Assembly: GCF_030687895.1 (NCBI RefSeq)
Contig: NZ_CP117452.1
Span: forward strand, 1,815,501 to 1,879,500
Source of the DNA: Pseudomonas sp. FP198
Lineage (GTDB): Bacteria; Pseudomonadota; Gammaproteobacteria; Pseudomonadales; Pseudomonadaceae
Direction of reading: 5' to 3'
Length of the DNA stretch: 64,000 nucleotides
Below, piece by piece: positions 55,421-63,668 of the stretch. Within the stretch, counting starts at the first letter, position 1. Every line of letters starts with the position of its first letter. Below the pieces are notes generated by a model. That model was not told the DNA's origin. It searched no databases and saw only the letters and a list, made by a program, of their open reading frames with translations. The translations under genes and the position numbers were made by a program.

Positions 55421-55615
55421 TCATCGCGACAGCAACGTCACCACCTGATCGAAGCGGCTGTTCGCTACCCAGCCCAGCAGGCCGACCACCACCGCGGCTG
55501 CGCCGGCCAGATAGGCGAGCCGGTGTCGGACCGCTTTCACATCGGTACGGATTTCATCCATGTCCCTGCGGATGTATTTGAGGTGGGTTTCCAGTTCAAC
55601 GACGCGCGGTTCCAA
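55421..55615 (-). CDS. Small coiled-coil membrane protein (XhlA/hemolysin-like size class)
   Basis: This 64-residue protein is read from TTG. It has a heptad-like helix (EPRVVELETHLKYIRRDMDE, then IRTDVKAVRHRLA) followed by one membrane helix (YLAGAAAVVVGLLGWVA) and a short tail. The layout resembles the XhlA family of small phage-derived or host membrane proteins. The frame is open further upstream, but a perfect AGGAGG lies seven bases before this TTG (complement of 55623-55628), which decides the start. A strong GGCCCGCTC/GAGCGGGCC hairpin (55667-55690) stands in the leader. Confidence 0.7.
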   Translation of the reverse strand: MEPRVVELETHLKYIRRDMDEIRTDVKAVRHRLAYLAGAAAVVVGLLGWVANSRFDQVVTLLSR

Positions 55616-56065
55616 ATCAATTCCTCCTACGGGATTAATGCAACTTTTGCCTTCGTTTTGCTTATCGGCCCGCTCGCTCCTGAGCGGGCCAAATTGCCGG
55701 GGGGACAATTTGAATTCATGGCCGGGCATGAGGCGTTCCTCCGCTGTGTCCATGAGCCTTCAAATGATCGGTCCTGCCCCTGCGGGCCTTGATGTATCCA
55801 TCCATGGGTTATTCATCCTTGTCTATTGGGTTTTTTCGGTTCAGCGCAACAGAATGCCAAGGTGTTCCAATACGGCTAGAGGGTCAATTGAGCTGATTCG
55901 CCAGATCTTGTAGGAAAAGTCCTTGAATGAAGGGTTGCCGAGAAGCGGCAGTCCGCCGCCTCCTTCGAGGTGCCGGGTCTTATTTTGAATAAATTGAGCA
56001 GCGCCGGGCTTTTTCGGCTGAATGAGCGGTCCCATTTCCTGAACCTTCCAATGACGGAGACAACG
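55616..56065. other. Gap between the small membrane protein and the lipid kinase gene
   Basis: Beyond the hairpin at 55667-55690 there is an AAATTG/CAATTT inverted repeat (about 55691-55711) and AT-rich sequence that must hold both divergent promoters. I see no additional gene. Confidence 0.4.
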
Positions 56066-56983
56066 ATGAGCAAAGGCAAGGCGCTACTGATCCTGCACGG
56101 CAAGCAAGCGCTCAACGAAGAGGTTCGCGCGGCAGTGATGCTCAAGCGCAAACAGGGCTGGGACCTGGCGGTACGGTTGACCTGGGAAGCTGGGGATGCC
56201 CGGCGATGCGTCGACGAAGCACTGGATGCCGGTTACACCCGATTGATCGCCGGCGGCGGTGACGGAACCCTGCGCGATATCGCCGAGGCGATGGTCCAGC
56301 GGCCTGGCGATGCCAGCCTGGTATTGCTCCCCCTGGGCACTGCCAACGATTTTGCCCGGGCGGCCGGCGTTCCACTGGAGCCGGACCAGGCCCTGGAGCT
56401 GCTGGATGTCACGCCCAGGGCGATTGATGTGGGCGAGGTCGGCGGCTGTATTTTCCTGAACATGGCGACGGGCGGCTTTGGTAGCCAGGTGACCGCCAAT
56501 ACCTCCGAGGACTTGAAGAAAGTCCTGGGAGGCGCCGCTTATCTGTTTACCGGCCTGTCGCGTTTCAGTGAGTTGAGCGCAGCCTATGGCGAACTGCAGG
56601 GTCCCGATTTCCACTGGCGCGGCGACTTGCTGGCGCTGGGCATCGGCAATGGTCGGCAGGCGGGTGGGGGGCATTTGCTCTGTCCGCAGGCGTTCGCCGA
56701 CGACGGTTTGCTCGATATCAGCATCCTCCCGGCGCCTCAAGAGGTTGTCAGTACGCTCAAGGATCTGCTGGCCGGTGGCCTGGGCATAGACAACATGTTC
56801 GTACGAGCGCGTTTGCCCTGGGTGGAAATCAAGGTGGCGCAGGGCCTGGACATCAATCTGGATGGCGAGCCGTTGCAGGTCGACGATCTACGTTTCACCG
56901 TGCGCCCGAAAGCGCTGCGGGTGCACCTGCCGTCGGATTCGCCATTGCTGGAGGGTGCGGCGCTGCTCAATCATCCAGGCTGA
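56066..56983 (+). CDS. yegS: YegS/BmrU-family lipid kinase
   Basis: This 305-residue diacylglycerol-kinase-fold protein phosphorylates phosphatidylglycerol or related lipids in E. coli YegS. The catalytic motif GGGDGTLRDIAEAM (about 66-79), LPLGTANDFARA, and MATGGFGSQV are present. The ATG at 56066 has GGAGA five bases upstream; ATG at 56051 would add five residues. It overlaps the 3' end of the convergent response regulator gene by 17 bases. Confidence 0.9.
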   Translation: MSKGKALLILHGKQALNEEVRAAVMLKRKQGWDLAVRLTWEAGDARRCVDEALDAGYTRLIAGGGDGTLRDIAEAMVQRPGDASLVLLPLGTANDFARAAGVPLEPDQALELLDVTPRAIDVGEVGGCIFLNMATGGFGSQVTANTSEDLKKVLGGAAYLFTGLSRFSELSAAYGELQGPDFHWRGDLLALGIGNGRQAGGGHLLCPQAFADDGLLDISILPAPQEVVSTLKDLLAGGLGIDNMFVRARLPWVEIKVAQGLDINLDGEPLQVDDLRFTVRPKALRVHLPSDSPLLEGAALLNHPG

Positions 56984-57626
56984 TAATCTGCTCGCGAACC
57001 GCAAACAGTACCAGTCCGGCCACGTCGTGGATCTGCAGGCGCTTCATGATCTGGGCCCGGTGCGTTTCCACGGTCTTGATGCTCAGGCTCAGGCCGTTGG
57101 CGATTTCCCGGGTGGACTTGCCACGAACGATCAGCCGCAGGATCTCCAGCTGGCGCGCCGTCAGGTTGTGGTTCTGGGCTGGATCGGGCTGATGTTTCTG
57201 AACGCGGGTCAGCGCCTGGTTGATCACGGTATGGGCGATGGCCGGGCTCAGGTAGCGCTCGTTGTTGCGCAACGCGTCCAGGGCGTGCGCCAGCTCGGTG
57301 GCAGTGGTGTCCTTGAGCAGGTAGCCATGGGCTCCTGACTCCAGCGCCTGCATGATCAGCGCGGGGTCAGTGTGCATGGACAGGATCAGCACCTTGCTCT
57401 GGGGGCGTACCTTCCTGAGTTGCTGCAAGGCTTCCAGGCCGCCGGTATCCTTCATGGAAATATCCAGCAGCACGATATCGGGGTTGAGGCGTTCCACCAG
57501 TTCCGGCAGTTGCGCGCCGTCACTGGCTTCGCCGACGACGGCGTAGCCAGGGAGATCCAGGACCAGGGCGCGTACACCGGCCCGGATCAGCGAGTGGTCA
57601 TCTACCAGAAGCAAATTACAAGTCAA
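56967..57626 (-). CDS. NarL/FixJ-type response regulator
   Basis: This 219-residue protein has a receiver (LLVDDHSLIRAG, acceptor in VLLDISMKDTGG) and a LuxR-type DNA-binding domain (LTARQLEILRLIVRGKSTREIA, then SIKTVETHRAQIM). It starts at TTG, sharing TTGA with the stop of the kinase gene, so the two are translationally coupled and form one two-component system. Neighbouring genes do not reveal its target. Confidence 0.9.
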   Translation of the reverse strand: MTCNLLLVDDHSLIRAGVRALVLDLPGYAVVGEASDGAQLPELVERLNPDIVLLDISMKDTGGLEALQQLRKVRPQSKVLILSMHTDPALIMQALESGAHGYLLKDTTATELAHALDALRNNERYLSPAIAHTVINQALTRVQKHQPDPAQNHNLTARQLEILRLIVRGKSTREIANGLSLSIKTVETHRAQIMKRLQIHDVAGLVLFAVREQIISLDD

Positions 57627-58516
57627 TGGAGAACCTTATTCTTGCTGGCCCGCTCAAGGGCACGCGGTGCCCAGGGAATACGAGCTTCGATATGCGTGCC
57701 TTTGCCGGCCTCGCTGGTGATCTTGAGGGTGCCGCCCAACTGTTCGACTCGCTCCGACATGCCGGCCATGCCGCGCTGTCCTTCGCGGCCGGGGTGGCTG
57801 GCCGGGACGAATCCCCGGCCGTCATCGCTGATCAGCAACGTCAGCCCTTCAGGAAGACGTTGCAGGCGCACCAGCAGATTGCTCGCCTGGGCGTGGCGCA
57901 ACATGTTGGTGACGGCTTCCTGAGTGATCCGAAAGGCGGCCACGGTCATTTCGTCCGGGATGCCGGTCATGCGCTGCTGGCAATCGAGGCTCCATTTCAC
58001 CGGCGTATTGGCCAATGTCTTGAGTAGATGAGCGCGGAGACTGGCTTCCAGCCCGAGGCTGGTCAGTTGCCTGGGATTGAGGATCGCCGAGACATCACGC
58101 ACTTTGTTCAGGGTTTCGTCCAGCGTGTCGCTCAGTACGCTGCATTGGCCCTGCAAGTCTTCCGGCAGGCGGCGCTTGAGCCATTCACTTTGCAGTTTTG
58201 CCGCGGTCAGCAGTTGGCCAATGTCGTCGTGCAGTTCGCGGCTGAGCCGGTGACGCTCGTTTTCCTGGACCTCCAGCAGTCGGTCAGCCAGTTCCTGCGG
58301 CTGGAACTTGATGGACTTGCGCGAGAGTCGATAGTGGATCCAGACACAGGCCAGCGCCGCGCCATTGAGCACCAGCAAGCCCAGCGGCAGCGGATGGGCC
58401 AACAAGTAGGCCAGCAGGCAACCGAGGGTCGAGCAGATACACAGCAGCAATGTGAACCGGCGGGCGTTTTCTCGGGACGGTGGCCAGGTAATGATTGACT
58501 TGAAGCTGGCGTGCAT
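57623..58516 (-). CDS. NarX-type sensor histidine kinase (HisKA_3)
   Basis: This 297-residue membrane kinase has two helices near the N-terminus (about 22-36 and 43-60) with almost no periplasmic loop. The HisKA_3 phosphorylation site is in RHRLSRELHDDIGQLLTAAK, and an HATPase with DDGRGF and GQRGMAGM follows. The lack of a sensor domain suggests it reads a membrane or cytoplasmic cue. The ATG at 58516 is used; a TTG five codons upstream is possible. It is followed directly by its regulator. Confidence 0.88.
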   Translation of the reverse strand: MHASFKSIITWPPSRENARRFTLLLCICSTLGCLLAYLLAHPLPLGLLVLNGAALACVWIHYRLSRKSIKFQPQELADRLLEVQENERHRLSRELHDDIGQLLTAAKLQSEWLKRRLPEDLQGQCSVLSDTLDETLNKVRDVSAILNPRQLTSLGLEASLRAHLLKTLANTPVKWSLDCQQRMTGIPDEMTVAAFRITQEAVTNMLRHAQASNLLVRLQRLPEGLTLLISDDGRGFVPASHPGREGQRGMAGMSERVEQLGGTLKITSEAGKGTHIEARIPWAPRALERASKNKVLH

Positions 58517-58749
58517 AGCGGATGGAGCCAATGAATGTTCGCTGCGGGCAGGCCAGTCAGCGCATCTGACGGGCCGGGTCGGGTAAACGTTTCAGGTCGG
58601 GGACGGCTTCGGTTGGCGGCTTCTTGCGCCGCTGTCCGAGGCGACTGACGCGAGACATAGTACCACTTCGGATTTGGTTGGTCGCGCCCGGCTTGGCGGC
58701 GGCAAAGCACGACGGGCCAGGCACAGGGGGTTGGTCGGCTGCTACCAGC

Positions 58750-59220
58750 TCATGCCTGTTTTTGTGCGTAAGGAACCAACGCCATCGGACGCGGCGTCGG
58801 CAACGCCTCGCAGGGACTCTGGCCGACCTGGAAGGCAAATGCTTCGATCAGGGAAGTCTGTTCAGTGTTGTCCAGACTCAGTTTGCCGGTGGTGTGGTCG
58901 ACGAGCTCCAACTGCCAGGCCATCAGGGTAAAACAATCCTTCAGCGCGACCAGTGCCTGGTCGTGCAGCTCCATGTGGTGTTGCGCATGACTGAGCAAGC
59001 CATGGATATGCAGCGAAAACTCCGAAACGGCCTCCAATGCGAGAGCGTCGGCCTTGTTTGCCAGCTTCAGCAACGTGCTGAGCATGCAGTCGATGGCATC
59101 CTTGTCGTTGTTGATCAGCTCCAGATGGCTCAGGCATTCCTCCGACTTGGCCAAGAGGGTCTCGGCTTCAATCAGGAACTCGGGAAGGCGCTGGCTCCAA
59201 TTGTTGCGATCGTTCGGCAT
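58750..59220 (-). CDS. Helical Hpt-like protein of unknown function
   Basis: This 156-residue all-helical protein has several histidines (EFSLHIHGLLSHAQHHMELHDQ) in a four-helix-bundle-like pattern that recalls phosphotransfer domains. No canonical HxxKG is present, so phosphotransfer is doubtful. A conserved tail block TLMAWQLELVDHTTGKLSLD follows. GGAGATAAGC precedes the ATG. It is divergent from cheV with a 461-base gap, hinting at a chemotaxis or motility link. Confidence 0.65.
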   Translation of the reverse strand: MPNDRNNWSQRLPEFLIEAETLLAKSEECLSHLELINNDKDAIDCMLSTLLKLANKADALALEAVSEFSLHIHGLLSHAQHHMELHDQALVALKDCFTLMAWQLELVDHTTGKLSLDNTEQTSLIEAFAFQVGQSPCEALPTPRPMALVPYAQKQA

Positions 59221-59454
59221 GCTTATCTCCACAACATCATGTCAGGCGAAAGTAGATCGCGTGTGGCGAACGGCTGGATCTCATGGCCGGTACGAACGAA
59301 GGTGCCTTGCGGATCGCAAACTCGGCCTCGCAAACGATTGCACTGAAATCGGTTGGGAGGCTGGAAATCCGTTGTTCTGCAGTCGCGCACAAAAGCCTGA
59401 CTCCGTTCAGCAATGAGAATGGCGTCACATTAATGGCTATTGGATATCGGGAAT

Positions 59455-59496
59455 ATCAGGTTAGACCTGATTGTGCCTAGGGGAATCCCTTAGGCA
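59455..59496. promoter_or_regulatory. Two adjacent inverted repeats between the Hpt-like gene and cheV
   Basis: ATCAGGT-TAG-ACCTGAT (59455-59471) is a perfect 17-base palindrome. Three bases on, TGCCTA and TAGGCA (59474-59496) enclose GGG/CCC. Both look like operator sites; no regulator is assigned. The rest of 59221-59681 holds no gene. Confidence 0.4.
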
Positions 59497-59614
59497 GGGG
59501 AACTTACTGCGTCAACGGAAGTCGCGCAGCGGAAAAAACGGATGTAAAACGGAAGGCCAGTAAAGCATGATGTCGATGTGACATCAATGCCCGCGGCGGT
59601 ATTTAATGTCGGGG

Positions 59615-59641
59615 TCAAGATCCGGCGCATACCGCCGATAG
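59615..59641 (+). promoter_or_regulatory. Sigma-28 (FliA) promoter of cheV
   Basis: TCAAGATC (59615-59622), 11 bases and GCCGATAG (59634-59641) match the flagellar sigma-28 consensus (TCAAGTTT-N11-GCCGATAA type). It lies 40 bases upstream of the cheV start codon. Confidence 0.75.
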
Positions 59642-59681
59642 CGTCTTTACAGATTCATCCGAACAAGCCCAGGAGTCATCG

Positions 59682-60605
59682 ATGGCCGGCATTCTCGACA
59701 CAGTAGATCAACGAACCCAATTGGTGGGTGAGAATCGCCTGGAAATTCTCATGTTTCGCCTGGCGGGGCGCCAATTGTTCGCCATCAACGTATTCAAGGT
59801 CCAGGAAGTACTGCAACTGCCGAAGCTGACCTTGATGCCCCAGCGCCACCCGTTCGTCTGCGGCGTGGTCAATCTGCGCGGCCAGACCCTTCCGGTGATC
59901 GATCTTTCCCAGGCCATCGGCATGCGTCCGCTCGTGCCGGGACCTAACAGCACCATCATCGTCACCGAGTACAACCGTTCGGTACAGGCGTTCCTGGTAG
60001 GGGGCGTGGACCGCATCGTCAACATGAACTGGGAGGCCATCCTGCCGCCTCCGACCAGTGCCGGTCGCGAGCATTACCTGACGGCTATCAGCAAGGTCGA
60101 CGACCAGTTGGTGGAAATCATCGACGTGGAGAAAGTCCTCGCCGAAATCGTCCCCTACAACGCCAAGGTCTCACGGGACAAGCTCGAGGATCCGGTGCTG
60201 GAACGAGCCCGCGGTCGAGAGGTCCTGCTGGTGGATGATTCCAATGTCGCGCTCTCGCAGTTGCGTGACACCCTGGGCCAGTTGGGCGTGAAGATGCACA
60301 TCGCCAGCGACGGCTTGAAGGCACTGAACATGCTCAAGGCCTGGGCCGACACCGGCGAAGTGATGACCGACAAGTTGCTGATGATTTTCACCGATGCGGA
60401 AATGCCCGAGATGGACGGCTACCGCCTGACCACGGAAATCCGCAACGATCCACGCCTGCGTGGGCTCTACGTGGTGCTGCATACCTCGCTGTCGGGCAGC
60501 TTCAACGATTCGATGGTCAAGAAGGTTGGCTGTGACAACTTCCTTTCCAAATTCCAGCCGGACAAGCTGGTCGACGTGGTGCGCCAGCGGTTGATGCTCG
60601 GCTGA
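59682..60605 (+). CDS. cheV: Chemotaxis coupling protein CheV (CheW-receiver fusion)
   Basis: This 307-residue protein has an N-terminal CheW domain (about 15-160, with CGVVNLRGQTLPVIDLS) that links receptors to CheA. Its C-terminal receiver (about 178-300) has VDDSNVA, the acceptor in IFTDAEMPEMDGY and the lysine in NFLSKF. CheV tunes coupling and adaptation. The upstream sigma-28 promoter places it in the late flagellar class, away from the main che cluster. GGAG lies close before the ATG. Confidence 0.92.
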   Translation: MAGILDTVDQRTQLVGENRLEILMFRLAGRQLFAINVFKVQEVLQLPKLTLMPQRHPFVCGVVNLRGQTLPVIDLSQAIGMRPLVPGPNSTIIVTEYNRSVQAFLVGGVDRIVNMNWEAILPPPTSAGREHYLTAISKVDDQLVEIIDVEKVLAEIVPYNAKVSRDKLEDPVLERARGREVLLVDDSNVALSQLRDTLGQLGVKMHIASDGLKALNMLKAWADTGEVMTDKLLMIFTDAEMPEMDGYRLTTEIRNDPRLRGLYVVLHTSLSGSFNDSMVKKVGCDNFLSKFQPDKLVDVVRQRLMLG

Positions 60606-60677
60606 GGCTGATCGAGGTTTGCTTCACCGGCTCGCTCGTATAAGGTTGCGCTTTTTCGTCACCAGGGAAAGTTGATC

Positions 60678-61487
60678 ATGTTGCGGCTGAGCGCGCTGTA
60701 TCGGTATCCGTTGAAGTCCGGCAAGGGGCAGCCGCTGCAGGGCATCGGCCTGGACAAGCTCGGGCTCGACGGTGATCGACGCTGGATGCTGGTGGATGAG
60801 GCCACCGGGCGCTTCCTGACCCAGCGGGCCGTGGCAAAGATGAGCCAGCTTTCGGCGTTGTGGGACGCGGCGGGCGGACTGACACTCAGCGCGCCGGGTT
60901 ACGGTGCCATCGAGGTGGCGCTGCCGCCTTCTCTCGAAGAACAACGGCGTGGCGTGATCATCTGGCGCGATACTCTGCGTGTGCCGGATGCCGGTGACGC
61001 GGCGGCTGCCTGGGTCAGTGAATTCATCGGCAATCGCACCCGGCTGGTCCATGTGCCGGTGGAATTGGCTCGCACCACGGCAGCCGGCTACGGCAAGGAT
61101 GACGACAAGGTGGCCTTCGCCGACGGTTTTCCCTTGTTGTTGATCGGCCAGGCCTCGTTGGAGGATTTGTCCAACAGGGTCGGCCGCTCGCTGGAAATGC
61201 TGCGCTTTCGTCCCAACCTGGTGATCGAGGGCAGCGAGGCGTTCGCCGAAGACGGCTGGAAGCGTCTTCGTATCGGCGAGGTAGAGTTCCGGGTGGTCAA
61301 GCCGTGTTCACGCTGCATCATGACCACGGTCGATCCGCAGACTGGCGAACGCGATCCGCAGCGCGAGCCTTTCGCCACGTTGCAGCAGTACCGTTCTACC
61401 CCGGATGGTGCGATGTTCGGCCAGAATCTGGTCAACGATGGCAATGGCCGACTTGAGGTCGGCATGCCGGTCGAAGTGCTGGAATAG
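60678..61487 (+). CDS. MOSC domain-containing protein
   Basis: This 269-residue protein has the MOSC N-terminal beta barrel (LSALYRYPLKSGKGQPL) and a C-terminal MOSC domain. The conserved cysteine is in VVKPCSRCIMTTVDPQTG, the position that coordinates molybdenum in YcbX/mARC proteins. Close relatives detoxify N-hydroxylated bases such as 6-hydroxylaminopurine. A C-terminal ferredoxin domain, present in E. coli YcbX, is absent here, so a separate electron donor is needed. AGGGAA lies eight bases before the ATG. Confidence 0.88.
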   Translation: MLRLSALYRYPLKSGKGQPLQGIGLDKLGLDGDRRWMLVDEATGRFLTQRAVAKMSQLSALWDAAGGLTLSAPGYGAIEVALPPSLEEQRRGVIIWRDTLRVPDAGDAAAAWVSEFIGNRTRLVHVPVELARTTAAGYGKDDDKVAFADGFPLLLIGQASLEDLSNRVGRSLEMLRFRPNLVIEGSEAFAEDGWKRLRIGEVEFRVVKPCSRCIMTTVDPQTGERDPQREPFATLQQYRSTPDGAMFGQNLVNDGNGRLEVGMPVEVLE

Positions 61488-61501
61488 AAGATCCCTGAAT
61501 A

Positions 61502-61535
61502 AAAATGCCCGTGTCGCTGGACACGGGCATTTTTA
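61502..61535. terminator. Bidirectional terminator
   Basis: AAAATGCCCGTGT pairs with ACACGGGCATTTT across six bases and is followed by T. It can serve the MOSC gene and, from the other side, ppnP. Confidence 0.88.
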
Positions 61536-61554
61536 TTGATCACGCAGGTGCTTT

Positions 61555-61586
61555 TGTGGCCAGAGAGCAAGCTCCCTCGCCACGGG
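61555..61586. repeat. Single REP-like hairpin abutting ppnP
   Basis: TTGTGGC and GCCACGG close a hairpin with GAGCAAGCTC at its tip. It is the same class as the lone element at 32449 and ends two bases from the ppnP stop codon. Confidence 0.7.
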
Positions 61587-61588
61587 GC

Positions 61589-61873
61589 TCAGCCGCGATA
61601 TTCGCAGAGGTAAGCCGTGTCGACGGCAACCTTGAGCTGGAACTTGCTGTTGGCCGGGACGTTGAACTGGCTACCGGCGGCGAAGGTTTCCCAATCGGTG
61701 CTGTCGGGCAGTTTCACGGTCAGGGCGCCGGAAACGACATGCATGATTTCCCGCTGCGCAGTGCCGAACTCATATTCGCCCGGTGCCATGACGCCGATGG
61801 TCGCTGGACCTTCGGCAGTGCCGAAGGCGATCGACTTGACGGTGCCGTCGAAGTACTCGTTGACTTTGAACAT
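61589..61873 (-). CDS. ppnP: Pyrimidine/purine nucleoside phosphorylase PpnP
   Basis: This 94-residue single cupin of the DUF1255/YaiE family phosphorolyses diverse nucleosides to the base and ribose-1-phosphate. The cupin core [19 protein letters not shown] and the C-terminal [16 protein letters not shown] match closely. The start [10 protein letters not shown] is the family N-terminus; the frame is open further upstream but unlikely to be used. Confidence 0.93.
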   Translation of the reverse strand: MFKVNEYFDGTVKSIAFGTAEGPATIGVMAPGEYEFGTAQREIMHVVSGALTVKLPDSTDWETFAAGSQFNVPANSKFQLKVAVDTAYLCEYRG

Positions 61874-61960
61874 GGGCGATTCCTCGAGAAAGGGCTGAAA
61901 AAGGCCGGCCAGTATGCACAAGGCCACAACAGTCGTCATCTGTCGCGCCTGGCAGGGCGC

Positions 61961-62503
61961 TCAGCCGGTCAGCACCAGCGGCAACAATCGCGCCGTATTA
62001 CGGGCGTCCTCCAATGCACGGTGTTGTTGGCCGCAGAACTGCAGGCCGGCCAGTTGCAACGCCGCATTGAGCCCCAGCGGTCGCTCCAGCCGACGGGCCT
62101 TGGCAAAGCGCTGCTTGAGATTCATGTGCGGTACCTGGCCGAGCGCGCTGTGCAAGTGCTGGCCTTGCCATTCCTGCAGCAATTGCTTGCGGTCGTAGTC
62201 CCCCCAACTGACCCAGCCTTCGAGGTTCGCTCGATAGGGCGCCAGCCAGTGTTCGAATGCCGGCCAGACCTCGGTCAGCGGTGCGGCGCCGTCAATATTG
62301 GCCTGGCTGATATGCGTCAGCGTGCGACAGAAAGAGGTCAGCAACGGGCGCCTCAGCGGCCGTACAAAGCGCTGGAAATGATCCACCTCGCGCCCATCCC
62401 GATTCACCAGGGTGGCGCCGATTTCGATGATTTCCATTTCGGTAACCGGCCAGCCACCTTCGTCGGTGGTGGCTTCCAGATCAATCACCAGCCAGTAAGG
62501 CAT
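61961..62503 (-). CDS. 3'-5' exonuclease, DEDDh family (ERI1/KapD-like)
   Basis: This 180-residue nuclease has the DEDD motifs: ExoI VIDLEATTD, the middle acidic residue in VSWGDYDRKQL, and ExoIII HRALEDARNTARL (histidine-type). The pattern is closest to ERI1/KapD-like RNA or single-stranded DNA exonucleases. Substrate is unknown. It lies 87 bases upstream of ppnP on the same strand. Confidence 0.87.
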   Translation of the reverse strand: MPYWLVIDLEATTDEGGWPVTEMEIIEIGATLVNRDGREVDHFQRFVRPLRRPLLTSFCRTLTHISQANIDGAAPLTEVWPAFEHWLAPYRANLEGWVSWGDYDRKQLLQEWQGQHLHSALGQVPHMNLKQRFAKARRLERPLGLNAALQLAGLQFCGQQHRALEDARNTARLLPLVLTG

Positions 62504-62802
62504 TGCAAGGTTCCCGGTATCGGCGTGCAGATGGGTTTGAGCGTAGTCAAACCCGAAGCATCCGCCTAGTCCCTGATGACGCGCGAGCGACCAGACCGGC
62601 CTGATGGAGGTTGTCCTGCATGGAAGATGGCTGTTCGCTGTCCGAGCGCTTGCTTGGTTGCCTTGGCCAGCTTAAATTGCCCCGCGCGACGAATGAAAGA
62701 AGAACAATGATCGAGCCGCTGTTTTAAATTGATCGCGCGGCTGGCTAAGCGGCTGAAACCGCCTAGCGTGAAGAGTGATGGGGACTTTGGGGAGTGGTTA
62801 TC
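62504..62802. other. Gap upstream of the binding-protein gene
   Basis: It contains a perfect hairpin GGGTTTGA / TCAAACCC (62533-62554) and two TTAAATTG motifs each followed by CGCGCG-type sequence (about 62671 and 62726). No gene is visible. The divergent promoters of the exonuclease and binding-protein genes must be here. Confidence 0.4.
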
Positions 62803-63600
62803 TTGACGTGTTCGCCGATGGGGATGACCTCACGTACCTTGCTGGCCGTCCTGGCCATGTTCTTGACCGTGTCAGTTGAAGCTGCACAAGTGGTCCGGAT
62901 CGGCGCGGCGCATTTCCCGCCCTATACCGTTCGTCCCGAAAACGGCGCCGACACCGGTCTGTTACCGCAATTGGTGGAAGCCTTGAACCGGTCACAGGCC
63001 GATTATGAATTCGTGCTGGTACCTACTTCGATTCCGCGTCGGTTCAACGATTTCAAGCAGGGCCGGGTCGACATGGCGATTTTCGAAAATCCCGACTGGG
63101 GTTGGCAGGATGTGCCCCATACTCCGGTAGACATGGGCCTGGAGGATGCGGAGATATTCGTCGCCCAACGGCAGCCGGATCGCCAGCAGAGCTATTTCGC
63201 CGATCTCAGGGGCAAGCGCCTGGCCCTGTTCAGCGGTTATCACTATGCCTTTGCCGAATTCAACGCCGACCCCAAGTTCCTCATCGGCCAATACAACGCC
63301 ACGTTGACCTATTCCCACGACAGCAACCTGCAAATGGTACTGCGCACCCGCGCGGACATTGCCTTGGTGACCCGTTCCTACCTCAGCGATTACGTGTTGC
63401 GCAATCCGCAAGTGGCCTCGCAGTTGCTGGTATCCGAACGCATCGACCAGATTTACCATCATTACGCACTGATCCGGCCCCAGGCGCCCATTTCCCCCCA
63501 AGCGTTCGCCCAGATGTTGCAGAAGTTGCGGGACGACGGCCAGTTGCTGAAAATCTTCCAGCCCTACCGGATCGAGCTGGTGCCGACCCACGCTCATTGA
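62803..63600 (+). CDS. Periplasmic substrate-binding-like protein (SBP_bac_3 family)
   Basis: This protein of about 265 residues has a signal peptide (hydrophobic LLAVLAMFLTVSVEAA) and a single Venus-flytrap domain: IGAAHFPPYTVRPENGADTG, then GRVDMAIFENPDWGWQ, then LRTRADIALVTRSYL. It has no adjacent permease, ATPase or kinase, so it is an orphan receptor-like protein. The start is uncertain. TTG at 62803 has GGGGAG eight bases upstream, while ATGs at 62818 and 62824 lack a ribosome site. Confidence 0.82.
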   Translation: MTCSPMGMTSRTLLAVLAMFLTVSVEAAQVVRIGAAHFPPYTVRPENGADTGLLPQLVEALNRSQADYEFVLVPTSIPRRFNDFKQGRVDMAIFENPDWGWQDVPHTPVDMGLEDAEIFVAQRQPDRQQSYFADLRGKRLALFSGYHYAFAEFNADPKFLIGQYNATLTYSHDSNLQMVLRTRADIALVTRSYLSDYVLRNPQVASQLLVSERIDQIYHHYALIRPQAPISPQAFAQMLQKLRDDGQLLKIFQPYRIELVPTHAH

Positions 63601-63610
63601 AAGCGGACCT

Positions 63611-63634
63611 TAAATTTATCTGCCTGGCTCACGT
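63611..63634 (+). promoter_or_regulatory. Candidate PvdS iron-starvation box
   Basis: TAAAT (63611-63615), exactly 16 bases and CGT (63632-63634) match the promoter recognised by the pyoverdine sigma factor PvdS. It lies 35 bases upstream of the ATG at 63669, a fitting distance for this promoter class. Confidence 0.55.
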
Positions 63635-63668
63635 CACACGTTGACCACCGACGAAAACGTGAGCCCCC

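Noticed and set aside
58557..58658. 33-codon minus-strand frame (basic, MSRVSRLGQRRKK start) between the sensor kinase and the Hpt-like gene
   Set aside because: Weak ribosome site, no conservation evidence, and too short to separate from chance.
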